64,000 nt of DNA. Source: Endothia cerciana. Taxonomy: Eukaryota; Ascomycota; Sordariomycetes; Diaporthales; Cryphonectriaceae. The stretch's first letter is position 1; every line of letters begins with the position of its first letter. The notes under the pieces were generated by a model. The model did no database searches and had not been told where the DNA came from. It saw nothing but the letters and a program-made list of their open reading frames with translations. Shown here in pieces: positions 47,197 to 58,203 of the stretch. The DNA is taken from assembly GCA_026119935.1 (NCBI GenBank), contig JALRMH010000008.1, positions 806,001-870,000 of the forward strand, in the 5' to 3' direction. The position numbers were made by a program, and so were the translations under genes.

Positions 47197-49404
47197 ATGG
47201 CACGCACAAAGGCAAGCCTTAAGCCAACAGTTGCCGTGGCCTTCGGCAACGGGTCTACCAAGAAGGTCGGCCTTGAGGAACTCGCCGACCTCCTCAAGCA
47301 GGCGGACATAACCAAGGACGAAGACAAGGAGAAGGAAGAGTCCGACGACACCAACACACCGGAGGACGAGGACGCAGAGGAGGACGAGGAGAAGTCCAAT
47401 CTCCCTGTTGGCTCGGTCTCTGAAGTCAAGAACATATATCGGTCCGAGAAGGACTCCGACGGCAACTGGACCTGGGTGAACAAGTACCCGGAGGACGCGC
47501 AGGAGCCCGCCGAGAACGCCGCGACGGACACGTATGCCGTGCTGGTGCGCAACATCAAGAGCCAAGATGGGCGCAAGAAGCTTGAGGCGCACTCCATCGT
47601 GGTGCAGAGCCCGTGGCTGAAGAAGGCGCTGGGCGAGGTCGTCCTGAAGGACTACCCCGGCGTGGCGTGTGAGCTGGAGAGGCTGACGTTCGAGGCGCCG
47701 TTCAAGCCGTTTGTGCACCGCTGGACGGACCTGGTGGAGTACATGAAGCGCGAGGACCTGGAGGGGAAGACCAAGGAGCACCTGGTGGTGTTGCATGACA
47801 TCCTCAAGTACGAGATTGGGGATAGCATCAAGGCGTACGAGGACTACGTCCTGAACGGGGTCATAACGTTTCAGCACCTCTGGTAAGTACATCTAAGGCC
47901 CTGGACTAGATGCTACAGTCCTGATTGTCGCGGCTGACACATTCTTTAGGATGATCTTCCAACCCGGCTCCATCACTCTCGCAGCGCACAAGGGTCCGCT
48001 GTCAGCATTCGAGCTTCACGAGACCGAATACATGGAGAACCAGTGTGGACAGTTCTTGCAGCTCCGCGCAGACTGCGTCGATTATAGCGGCAAGGAATTC
48101 GGCCGCTACACGGAGAGAATCAACGTCTCTGAATTCATCGGCACCAAGAAGATCACCGGCTTGAACGCCTTCCCCTTGTCATTTCATGAGGCAAGGGATG
48201 CTGTGGTGAACCAGCTCGTGCAGAGAGGCCAGATCTTCGAGAAGCTGGCGGGCCATCACTACAAGGCTTACGACGGGACCGCCATCACCTGGGATCGCCA
48301 GGGGGAGGAGATGCCTATCCCCATCACTGGTCGTATCGTCGTGGACATCCAGTCTTTTAACCGCAGCAACATGTGGCGCAAGCGCTGGCTCAGTGACTGG
48401 AATGCCAAGGACCTAGAGCGCCTGCAGGAGTACAAGAAGACACATGGCCTTAGCGACGAGGGCCACCTGAAGCTCACGCCGTACTACCAGATGCTGGCGC
48501 GCTCCCGCACCCGCGGGTACTCGCTCAAGCGCAAGGAGTGGCTTGAGTTCTACGTTGAGCAGGTCGACGAGGTCCAATGGAACACCAATGCCTTCGACAA
48601 GCTCGTGCTGCATGAGGATCAGAAGGAGCTCATCCTGGCGTTCTCAGAGTCGCAGCTGGGAGGGCATGATGCTTTCGACGATGTGATCTCTGGAAAGGGC
48701 AAAGGCATTGTAAGTTCGAGGCCCCTACCCCATGTCCTTATCGAGTACTGACTTCTGAGTAGATCTGCCTCCTTTCGGGGCCACCGGGTGTTGGCAAGAC
48801 ACTCACCGCGGAGGCTGTGGCTGAGAACCTCCGTGTGCCACTGCACACGCTGAGCTCCGGCGACCTCGGCTCCGAGCCCTGGGAGGTCGAGAACGGTCTC
48901 TCGCGGATCCTCGAGCTGGTCGCCCGCTGGAATGCCATCCTGCTCCTGGACGAGTGTGACGTCTTCCTGGAGGCGAGGTCCACGTCCGACCTCGAGCGCA
49001 ACAAGGTCGTCTCCATCTTCCTGCGCACCCTCGAGTACTACGAGGGCATCCTGTTCATGACGACGAACCGCGTGGACAACATCGATGCGGCCTTCCAGTC
49101 GCGCATCCACGTATCCCTCGAGTATCCCGACCTGACCGCGGAGTCGAGGGAGCAGATCTGGAAGAACTTCCTCGCCGGCTTCAAGGCGCAGCCCGAGATC
49201 ACGGACGAGGACGTGACCGAGCTGGCGCAGATGAAGTTGAACGGAAGGCAGATCAAGAACATCCTCAAGACAGCACAGCTGCTAGCCGCACGCAAGAAGA
49301 GTATCCTGAAGCGCAGCTTCATCGATACGGTGTTGGCGATTGAGAAGCGTCGGCCGGCGGTGGACGAAAGTGCCCATTGGATCACCATGGACAAGCATCA
49401 TTAA
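47197..49404 (+). CDS. AAA+ ATPase with DUF7025-type N-terminal region
   Basis: Exons 47197-47882, 47950-48709 and 48763-49404, 695 aa. The N-terminal third has an acidic stretch (about residues 43-66), then the fungal DUF7025 region with QSPWLKKALGEVV and ITFQHLWMIFQPG. The last 215 residues are one AAA domain: Walker A SGPPGVGKT (Lys494), Walker B ILLLDECD (Asp545, Glu546), sensor 1 MTTNR (Asn584) and an arginine-finger candidate at Arg596 (AFQSRIHV). All catalytic residues are present. Such proteins are common and multicopy in filamentous ascomycetes; their substrate is not known. The gene follows the DUF2235 gene on the same strand. Confidence 0.93.
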
Positions 49405-49812
49405 GAATACTACAATAGCCACAATGGTTCAGATACGCAGCCGGATCTGGATCTTGAGCTGGGTCGGTAGGTTGGTAGGCGGATGCGGAATCATGTCTGG
49501 TGATGGTATGGGAACGCGCTTGGAACATATGGAAGATGCCAAGTAATAACGAAACGCATCATGAACTGCTTGCCCGCTCATCCCCAATCTTAGAACTATC
49601 CTTAGAACTAGCGAATTGGTCCCTACTTAGGCAGGTAATTAGCTCTCATTTACCTGGAGCGGCTTCTTCAGACGAAGGACTGTAAAAGAGATTTGTGCAC
49701 AAATTATTAGCTATATCTCGTCACTTCTCTTCTAAACACCTGCCGTGACCTCTTATTCACGCTCTGAACGCAAGTGGAAACCAGCGCCACGATATGCGGT
49801 CCCTGAGTGTAC
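49405..49812. other. Convergent 3' flanks
   Basis: Short spacer between the AAA gene and the convergent methyltransferase-like gene. Nothing recognised. Confidence 0.6.
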
Positions 49813-50823
49813 CTAATTTGCCCTTTTCAAAATGGCACAGATCTGCTTTCCACAATCAATATGGCTGACGCTTTCCACCTCGTCAAACCGGACTTGTCGT
49901 TCCCAGGAGAGACCCATTCCCTTGAGTTGGTAAACTTCTAGGTTGGGATCGGGATACATCATGTCCTGGCTCACTTCATGGAGGAACTGGACCATCGTGT
50001 TCTTGCCTGTTGACCTGGCCAACCCCTTCCCGCCGTATTTCTCCAGATAACTTGTCTCGAGGTATTCGCAAAAGAACACGCCACCTGGTCTCACTGCCTT
50101 CCATAAATTCTGCACGCTGACCATCTGCTGCTCAACAGTATGACCACCAGAAATGATAATGACATCAAACTTCCCGCCATGCTCCCGGAAGAAGTCTGAA
50201 AGAAAACGTTCGTCGGCTGGGTCGCCTGTGACGATAGTCGCGTCGCTCAACTCAGTTGACCATCTGTCGGCGCACTCTGCATCACTTTCGATAAAGTAGA
50301 TATCCAGGTACGGAAAATACTCTACCCATGTGTGGTAAGCCGACGCGGCTCCGTATCCCATCCAGCACCCGAGGCCGATCTCGAGAAGCTTCACATTTTG
50401 GTTGCGCTTGGCGGACAGATATCTCTCATACATGTCTTGGTATGTATGAATTGTGACCTTGTCCGTTCCCTTTTCGATGGCTATCTCGTAGAACGACGGC
50501 TTCTCTTCTTCAATGATTTCCGGAACGGCTCGAGACGTTGAGCCGTCATAGAAGGAATCTTCAGAAGTTGATGCTTGGCCGAAGCCGCGTTGGTCATGAA
50601 GATCAGGCAAGGAGTTTTGGGAGTCAGATAAAGACCCTTGGGATTGTTGTTTCGTGCTGAATGACCAGGAGCCACCAGTCGTGTCGATCACGGTGTCTTT
50701 TACCTGAGGCGTGAATTCTCTCACTTGGCGAATCTTGACGATTGTGAAAATAAGAAGGGCAACCACAGCGGCATAAAAGACCACGATGTTTCTTCTGGCA
50801 GTGGTCGCCATCATGTACGTCAA
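49813..50823 (-). CDS. Membrane-anchored methyltransferase-like protein
   Basis: Intronless, 336 aa. A short N-terminus precedes one hydrophobic anchor (NIVVFYAAVVALLIFTIV, about residues 12-29), then a Ser/Gln-rich stem. The soluble domain begins near residue 110 with KVTIHTYQDMYERYL, then KLLEIGLGCWMGYG (motif I), YFIESDAECADRW (acidic loop after the second strand) and DVIIISGGHTVEQQM, ending with PGGVFFCEYLE. This order matches class I methyltransferases related to sugar O-methyltransferases of antibiotic pathways, here in type II membrane orientation. Activity and substrate are inference. An ATG four codons downstream (MATTARRN) is an alternative start. Confidence 0.82.
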   Translation of the reverse strand: MTYMMATTARRNIVVFYAAVVALLIFTIVKIRQVREFTPQVKDTVIDTTGGSWSFSTKQQSQGSLSDSQNSLPDLHDQRGFGQASTSEDSFYDGSTSRAVPEIIEEEKPSFYEIAIEKGTDKVTIHTYQDMYERYLSAKRNQNVKLLEIGLGCWMGYGAASAYHTWVEYFPYLDIYFIESDAECADRWSTELSDATIVTGDPADERFLSDFFREHGGKFDVIIISGGHTVEQQMVSVQNLWKAVRPGGVFFCEYLETSYLEKYGGKGLARSTGKNTMVQFLHEVSQDMMYPDPNLEVYQLKGMGLSWERQVRFDEVESVSHIDCGKQICAILKRAN

Positions 50824-51430
50824 ATTTTCGTAGACTTTTGGCGGACAACTGGTGCCGAGACCGCAAACGTCCCGTGCGTGGCCTTTTAATGGTCAGGTAC
50901 GTGAAGAGGGAGGTCCTGCACCTGCATCACATATGAGACACGGTCAGCGAGAACGCCACGCTTGAGGTGGGAATCAGGGAGGACGACAGCCTTCCAGTGC
51001 ATCCCTTACGCCAGGACTTGACAGATCTACACACAAGAGCGAAGAGCAAGCACGCTGCAAACCTTGGATTGCTTTCATATTTGAACAAGATTGTGAGGCA
51101 GTATACCTTCGCTTGCCAAAAGAACTCGACTGCGACATCAGACTTTGCTTTTCATACAAACAACCAAGGCTTTCTTTACGCGGTATACCACCATTTCGCT
51201 TTGGTAACTTGGCAGTGCCCCGCTCCTCATTCCTACGCCCTGGCAGCACGAGTTCATACCGCCAGCCTGGAATTCATCTGCGTGCCGGCATCAACGTGTG
51301 GAGAACTTGATATATCGGGCAGCGGGGAACTTTGAACGACTTCTAGACATCCTCCTCTGCGCCCATCCATTGAAAACGTCGATATTTTCCTGGCGCCGGG
51401 GCGCCTTTCTGAAAGTCACACCCGATCATC
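50824..51430. other. Divergent promoter region
   Basis: Between the methyltransferase-like gene and the MFSD5-like transporter. No gene recognised. Confidence 0.6.
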
Positions 51431-53098
51431 ATGTCATTCTACGAGATCAACCTTGGCATCCTTGTGCTTGTCAATGCATCGCTCTTCTATCGACAGCGAC
51501 AGGGCAGGAAGAAGCCCGTGTTCAACCCCAACGCAGACTCGGACGATGAAAGAGCAGACGCGATCAATGAACTTGAGAATAGGAAGTTCGACTCAAGTGC
51601 TCGTGATTTCGTGAAGAAATACTTAGTCGGCAATCTTCTTGCTTTTGCGGGAGACTGGCTTCAGGTAGGATTATCAAGTGGGCGGAGTGAAGCTACTGTC
51701 GACGATCGTCGATGAGTGCCGTCGGGCTGATCAGCCATAATACAGGGACCACACTTGTACGCAGTATACAAGTACGATAAACATCTGGGGGAGAGGCTTG
51801 TTGCTTTACTCTACGCAACAGGTTTCGTATCGGCCGCTGTGAGCGCTACGTTCGTGGGACACCTGGCTGATAAATATGGGAGGAAAAAAGCATGCATGAC
51901 GTACTGTGCTACGTACACCATGTGCTGCTTGTCGATGCTATCGGACAACCTCTACGTCTTGCTTGTGGGAAAGGTTCTCGGGGGTGCAAGCACCACTTTG
52001 CTCTACAGTGTTTTCGACGCCTGGATGAACGCCGAGTATCACCGTCGTGGCATTGAGACGAAGGGCCTGTCCCTTGCAACCTTGTATGGTTGGCTCACCT
52101 CACTGAACTCTATCGTGGCTATTGCGACCGGCATTGTTGGAGAGCTGCTGGTGTCTCACACAGGCACCAAGATATCTCCATTCCTATTCGCGAGCTTGGT
52201 GTTTCTCGTGGCTGCAGTTTGGATAAATATGACATGGGTGAGTTTCAGCCTTCTTGCCGCCTGTAACGCGGCTGAGATAATAGAGCCGTTACAGTACTGA
52301 CGGGTCACAGACAGAGAACTTTGGCAGCAAGACCATGGATCTGTCAAATGCTTCCTCATTTAGAGTGCTCACCAGTGCAGTACGACACATGTGGCAAGGT
52401 TGGTTATCACTTCAAATCGAGGGCATCATTATCACGACTAACAGCACGCAGATAAGAGAATCTTCGCCTTGACTGCCTGCTCTTCAATGTTCGAGTCCAT
52501 GATGTATCTCTTCGTCTTCTTTTGGTCACCTGCAATCGTCAGCGCGCGCAACTATGCTGGTACTGAGAGCGATCCTCCCTTCGGCCTGATTTTCGGATGT
52601 TTCATGTGTGCTATGATGGCCGGCTCCATGCTCTTCAACACTAGTATGGACTCTTATGATGTTACTAGCGCATCAAACGCGCTCAAGTCAGCAATGGCCA
52701 TTGCCAGCCTGTCCCTTTCGTTGGTAATCATGTTGACATCGCAGGAGCACTTCATCTTCTGGGCTTTCTGTTTGATTGAGCTCTGCGTCGGCATGTATTA
52801 CCCGAGCATGAACTTCTTGAAGAGCAACATTGTCGAGGACGGGTCAAGAGCCAAGATTTACAGCTTGATGAGGCTGCCTTTGAGCACCCTCGTGGTTTTG
52901 GCACACAGCCTCGCGGAGGAAGGTATGTTTGATGTGGCTGGAACCTGGTTGATTGCCATCCTCTATGATTTTGAGTCCAGTCTTCTAATTTTCATCATCT
53001 TTACAGGTGACAAACATCGCAACAATGTCTTCCTGGTTCTTGGTGGCTCTCTGCTGTTAGCTTTCGTAATCGTGCAGCGATTCCTCCAGCCTTCTTGA
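51431..53098 (+). CDS. MFS transporter, MFSD5/MOT2 molybdate-transporter type
   Basis: Exons 51431-51664, 51746-52237, 52311-52398, 52452-52922 and 53007-53098, 458 aa. Family signatures are an N-terminal helix with the early loop RDFVKKYLVGNLLAFAGDWL, then GPHLYAVYKYDKHLGE, GFVSAAVSATFVGHLADKYG with RKKA, and FDAWMNAEYHRRG. In the second half come FESMMYLFVFFWSPAI and CVGMYYPSMNFLKS. This is the MFS_5 family, whose algal and mammalian members transport molybdate. All five exons join in frame with canonical splice sites. Twelve or so membrane helices place it in a membrane; plasma membrane is likely. Molybdate is inferred from relatives. Confidence 0.92.
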
Positions 53099-54127
53099 AC
53101 ACTAGACAAGATGAACGAGGTTCCGACCAGGTTGCTTCCAGCTGACCTTAAACTTCATCATCTAATCATCCGCCATGCTGTTTCTTAATGTAAGGCGCCA
53201 GGGGGGGGGGGGGATAGATTCTCAGTGTCTGGCTGCCGAAAAGAATGTTAAATTTTGTGTTTGGTCCAGGTAAACCCTTTTGTATTATTCACTGATCGCA
53301 ATACACATGTCGAAGTATTTCAATGTATCCATCGGCTTTGTCGAGGGAGAAAAGGTTCGTTTGGACTGAGAAAATAAGGTTCCGTAGGATAAACCCCTTC
53401 CAAAGTGCCCTCGAAACAGTGATTTGTGGTCGAGAAGTTTCATTGTCGTAGCCTTAAACAAACCCAAATAAGTCCAGAGGCGATATCAACACTTACCCCC
53501 CCCCCCCCCACCCTTCAAAACCTGTTACTCATTGATTGCCACCTATAGGGGCTGTAAGAACTCGGAAGGATCGCTATGCTCTTCTGTATCTGTTATGCCA
53601 ACCATGTGCATTCCGCAAAGAAGGTTCGCCAGTGCCAGGCACCGGCAGCATGGGAGCCCACCGTGGGGTCTGGCGGCATTCCGGACCAACCCTAGCCTAC
53701 GCTGTGCAAAGTGTCATCTGATAGAGCATACCTTTAGTTCACCAAGATATTGACTTTAATAATGGTCGAAAGGATTTGTTGGATCCTTTAGTGGCTCAGG
53801 CGAAAGATCCATCCACCTCATACCCTAGTCTTCCAATTAGGCAGACGCCAAGCAAACGCCCCGTGCTATGTGCTTACCGCGTTAGACTACATCGGCTGAC
53901 TGCAGGTGGGTGTGATTCAGCTGGCCCGCACATTTTCTATCATCATAGGCCCAGGAGGCATATTAGCCTAGTGGACGAGATGATTGGGAGCCTAAATCTC
54001 TCAACCCAACAACAAATACATCTTGTAGTCACTCTCTCTGCCTAAGAGATTGCTTGAACACCAAAACATAGTCACCACTGAAACTGCCTTCATTATACAC
54101 ATTACTCTTCAGGATACTTTGTCAAAG
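53099..54127. other. Intergenic region with two poly(G/C) tracts
   Basis: G13 at 53201-53213 and C14 at 53496-53509. No gene recognised. Confidence 0.7.
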
Positions 54128-55156
54128 ATGCCGACGACGACTGCTATCGCGAGCTTCTCCTTGCAGAACCTGGTAAGAACCTGCAGACATGCCGCAGGGG
54201 GAACACCAGACTCACACGTTCGCAGGGCCCTCTGACAACAACCTTCACCCCGGCACCGTCTTGTACCACCGCCTACCACAATGTATGGATCGGCTCCGAC
54301 GTGTCATATTCTGGCAGCGTGTTATTCGCACCCCTCGGCGAGCCTTGCGGGACGGTCTCGTCCCTCGGCAACTGTCTGCCCTCGGGCAGCGTGATGGACG
54401 CTCAATATAAGAGCTACACAGCCGACCCCAAGTCGGACGCGATCGACTACTTCTCCCCCGGCTTATTCTGCCCCGCTGGATGGTCCACCATTGGCCTGGC
54501 CACCAAGGCCGACAATGGCTCCGTGACGAGCTCGGGGCCCGGCTTCGCCAATCCGTACGCAACAATCACGGCGGCATTCGACGATGACGACCTCGTGAAC
54601 CCGCCTGCAAACGCCCTTCTGGAAGCATTGGGAGGGGGGGAGACTGCTGTCATGTGCTGTCCAAGGTTAGCTCGATCCCATGGCGTGGCTTCGTTTTGCG
54701 GACTAGGCTGTGCAAGAGCTGACGATGACCCTGTCTGCCAGTGGTTTCACCGCGAGTTCGGACGCAGTCTACGGGTACTGCTCATCGACTCTGTCATCTT
54801 ATTCCATCCCGTCGACAATCTGCCAGAACTGGGCCGTTATGAGTGATATGGACTTTGTCAACACGACCCTCACACTCTTTGGTGCAACTTATACTGGGGG
54901 GGTCGAGTCGGTTATAGGCACTGGACTGCCCTACTCCGTCAGCACGGAGTCCCTCCCGGCCCCGACCTCGACTGGCGGCGAATACATTGCAGTGACGGTG
55001 GCGGAGGTGCTATTTCTCGTTCATGCAGCCACTGACGTTGCGTCGTCTACGGGCAAGGCCAGTGTGGCAGCTACGGGGACGGTCGGCATGTCCGCTGTCG
55101 TTACTCTCTTCACTCTGGCCACCGCGTTCACTTCGGGCTTCTTGCTCATGATATAG
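54128..55156 (+). CDS. Fungal surface-type protein with C-terminal hydrophobic segment
   Basis: Exons 54128-54172, 54226-54665 and 54742-55156, 299 aa. The body is rich in Ser, Thr, Gly and cysteines, with conserved-looking blocks FCPAGWSTIG and TAVMCCPSGFTASS and ending in Thr/Ser-rich sequence. The last 22 residues are hydrophobic (MSAVVTLFTLATAFTSGFLL), fitting a GPI-attachment signal or single anchor. Similar Cys-containing fungal proteins with GPLTTTFTP-like starts are known to me, but their function is not. The first exon encodes only 15 residues and does not look like a signal peptide, which is odd for a surface protein. A missed upstream exon is possible. Confidence 0.72.
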
Positions 55157-55805
55157 CTGCCTCCGCGCAGGTTAGTACAGATGCGTCCTCAGCAGGGAAG
55201 GAATAAGATACCCAGGGGAAACGAGTGGATGCGTCACGTCATTTACCGTAATGAAGAGTTTATGTGTCAGATTGAAACAATCATCTCTGCACGCTGAGCT
55301 GCACTTGGGACAATCCGTCACTATCTGAGCTGCGTAGTATTGGTGGCCCGACTGTGATGGGCCGGTGAATAGTCATGCTGCTGAGAGTATCCACCTGGAT
55401 GTAATTACAAGATTTCACCTATACTTGGGGATCAGTTGCCGAGACCGTTCGTGGGAGTCAGCCTTGGACGATCGACTGCCCCGGGGAAGAACCCCTTGGG
55501 CCCGTCTTCCAAGCACCCACCGCACTCTCGTAGAATTAAGCCTTATGGTTCCTGCCCACTGAGCTGTTGACACGTTCCCCCTCGCCCCTGGTCTAGGTTC
55601 CTCTTCAGCTCTCCAGGCACAGCCCGCTTCTGCGTCGCCTGTCCCAGGCCCCCATTTGGTTCTCAGAGGAGCCGGGTCGAGTTGGACCGGGCTAACCAGA
55701 CAGCCGCGTCGCCCGACAGCCCGGATAAGATGATGGTAATGCTACAGCAAATGTTGAGACCCAAGTTCTGATATTCATCCGTCTGTCTTCGAAGCCCAAG
55801 CTCAC
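55157..55805. other. Convergent 3' flanks
   Basis: Between the surface-type protein and the acid phosphatase. Nothing recognised. Confidence 0.6.
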
Positions 55806-57222
55806 CTAGGTGCCTGGCGACTCATTCGAAGACTGGGGCACATACTCGGGCAGCCACTGCCCGCCATCAAACGGCTCCCCGATCCCATCATATGGGCTCA
55901 GCTCGTCAGCCGCCGTGAGCCATGCATACCTCACACGGTCCACCACCCCCTTGCCGCCTGCGCCGACCAGCTTCAGGTTCGGGGGCGGAATCGGCACCCA
56001 CTTCGCCGGGTTGCTGTTCAGGAACCCGGGATATGACACCGAGCTGTCGATCCCGGCCAGGGTGTCCGGGTCGCCCATGTTCTGGTACCCGGTCGCGTCC
56101 GCGAGGAATTTCCACACGTTCGCGCCGACATCGTACCTCCCCAGGTTCGGCAGCTCCCAGTTGTGCTCCACGCTGGCCAGGATGCTGTAGTGCGTGTAGA
56201 ACGTGTCGTCCTCGGTGCCCTTGAGCGCCGCCGGCACCGCGTTCCCCAGCAGCAGGCTCGCGATCTTGTTCGGCTGCGCGTAGTCCTCGCTCTCGTCGTA
56301 CGTGAGCAGGATCAGCGTCTTGCCGTCGGCGAAGGCCGCGTCGGCGAGCAGCGGCTCGAGGAAGGTGTGCGCCCACGAGGTCGCGTACTCGAGGGTCGTG
56401 TTGTGGCCGTCGTTGTTCATGTTGGGGGACATGAAGGCGAACTGCGGGACCTCGGAGGCGGCGAGGTCGCGGCTGAGGTCGTCGAAGGAGCCGAGGGACC
56501 ACAGGCGGGTGCCGTTGTGCGTTATGGAGTCGAAGGAGACGTATGGGCTGCCCGCGGGCGCGGCTGTCAGCTATTGCTTGTTCCTTTCCCTGCACAAAAC
56601 GAACCACCACCGGGGGAGAGGAGGGGGGGTGGGGGAGATGCCTGTGGCCTTACTTGTGTTTCCGCACGTAATCCCACTTCCCACTGTCCGGCCCACTGCT
56701 CCCGGTGCTCGCGATGCCCATATATCCCGGCCCGGGCTGGTCCTCAAAGTACCCGCCGAACGATATCCCTTTGGTGTCGAGCAGATCTACCACCGTCGAG
56801 ACGTTGGCCGGTATATGGACGGGGCTGTCATGGTCGAGGCCGAAGTAGTCCCCGCTGATCGAGGCGATGTAGTTTGGCTGCGAGGGGTGCGTCTGCGCGT
56901 AGTATTTGGTCAGGAGGATCCCCTCGCGCTTGAGGTCGGCGAAGTGGGCGTCCTTGATCGCCTTCGCGAAATCCTGTCTCGCCGCGCCGGAGGAAGTCAG
57001 CGGCGAGTGGCTTTGAGCAGGGCAGACTGACAGAGGGAGAAGGCGGCGGGGAGGGGGGAGGGGGGGATGTGTGTGTGCGCATACCTGGTTCTCCAGCCAT
57101 ATGGTGATGAACCTGTCGAAGCCCTTGCCGCCCGGGACGATAGTGAACTTCTCGCCCGTGCCCAGCGCCAGAGCAGGCGTCGCGGCCACGGCGCCCAGTA
57201 AGGGATACAAGAGGGACCTCAT
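55806..57222 (-). CDS. Secreted acid phosphatase / phosphoesterase (PF04185)
   Basis: Exons 57222-57085, 56973-56654 and 56547-55806, 399 aa. A signal peptide (MRSLLYPLLGAVAATPALAL) opens the chain. The phosphoesterase domain shows FITIWLENQDFAKA (metal-binding Glu-Asn), QTHPSQPNYIASISGDYFG, MSPNMNNDGHNT (Asp and His ligands) and LILLTYDESEDY, in the order found in fungal phosphate-repressible acid phosphatases. Several N-x-S/T sites are present. Intron 2 is resolved with the acceptor CGGGCAG just before 56547, giving RKHNPYVSFDS. It probably releases phosphate from organic esters outside the cell; phosphate regulation is likely from the family but no site was identified. Confidence 0.92.
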
Positions 57223-58203
57223 CTTCGTGTTCGCTATATCATGACTGTCGTGTGGCCAACAAGGAGCGTGTCCGCCTCGAGAAGGCGGGTGATGCTGCGG
57301 GCGGTCGTCGTTCGAAACAGCCCTGATGGTTGTTTCATCCCCTGGGTGCGCCTCCAGGGTCCGAGCGTGCCCACCCCACGTCCAGCGCCCAGTGCTAACA
57401 AATCCGTTCCCGTGCAGGTGGCCATGGCTGAGGATCCAAGCTGGAGCTTACAGCGTCGGGTGTCAGCAGCGCAGGATCCCATTCCTTGAGAGACATTTAC
57501 CTGTAGCAGAGGTCATCAGAATAAGGTTAACAATAAGTCCCACACCCACAGCGACCCACTTATGCTCCCCGGAGAACCCACTTGCGGCTCCCCAGTATGC
57601 CCTTTTTTTTTTTTTTAAAAAAAAAAAACCACCCCTGGGCTTTAGGATTAGGACAGAGGGAACGAGCTTTTGCTGGTTTCTTCTGGGAATACACGAATCC
57701 GTTGAGGCCACTCTGTTTCGAGGCATGGTTGCTCTACTATGGCAGGCCTTGCACTGCAGCGGCCCGTGTCAACCGCAGATCTACGGATCCCCATGTCTGG
57801 GTTCGATATGCGTGCCGAACATACGGCCGGATATGTCAGTTACTGGCCTCACCAGACCAGAATTCCCATAGGGACTGTCTTCAATCATGCTGTGGATACG
57901 ATCCAAATATGACAAGGATTTGGCAGGCCGACATCACTTTAGAAGAAAAAAACAAGGAAAAAAACAATCCCTACTCCGCGAAGGCGTGTTTGTGTTGTAC
58001 GTTCTTGAAGTTCCGTTCTTGCTCATATACACACATAAGTAAAAAGAAGATATACAAACCCAAGAAACATAGTATCAGTCAGTCCCAAAACAACGATCCC
58101 AGCCAAACCGGCCCAAAAACAAAAATCAAAGAAGAGAGGAGGGTATCAACGCGGTAGAGTGCTTTTTCATCTTCGTCACATAGGCCGTGTTCCAGGGAAC
58201 TGT
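57223..58203. other. Promoter of the phosphatase and spacer with T/A hairpin
   Basis: No gene recognised. Contains T14 directly followed by A12 (57603-57628) and A-rich sequence around 57940-58130. Confidence 0.6.
57603..57628. repeat. T14A12 self-complementary tract
   Basis: A T run abutting an A run; can fold on itself and terminates or stalls polymerases in vitro for such sequences. Confidence 0.85.

Noticed and set aside
47191..47892. 233-codon minus-strand open frame
   Set aside because: Antisense to exon 1 of the AAA ATPase.
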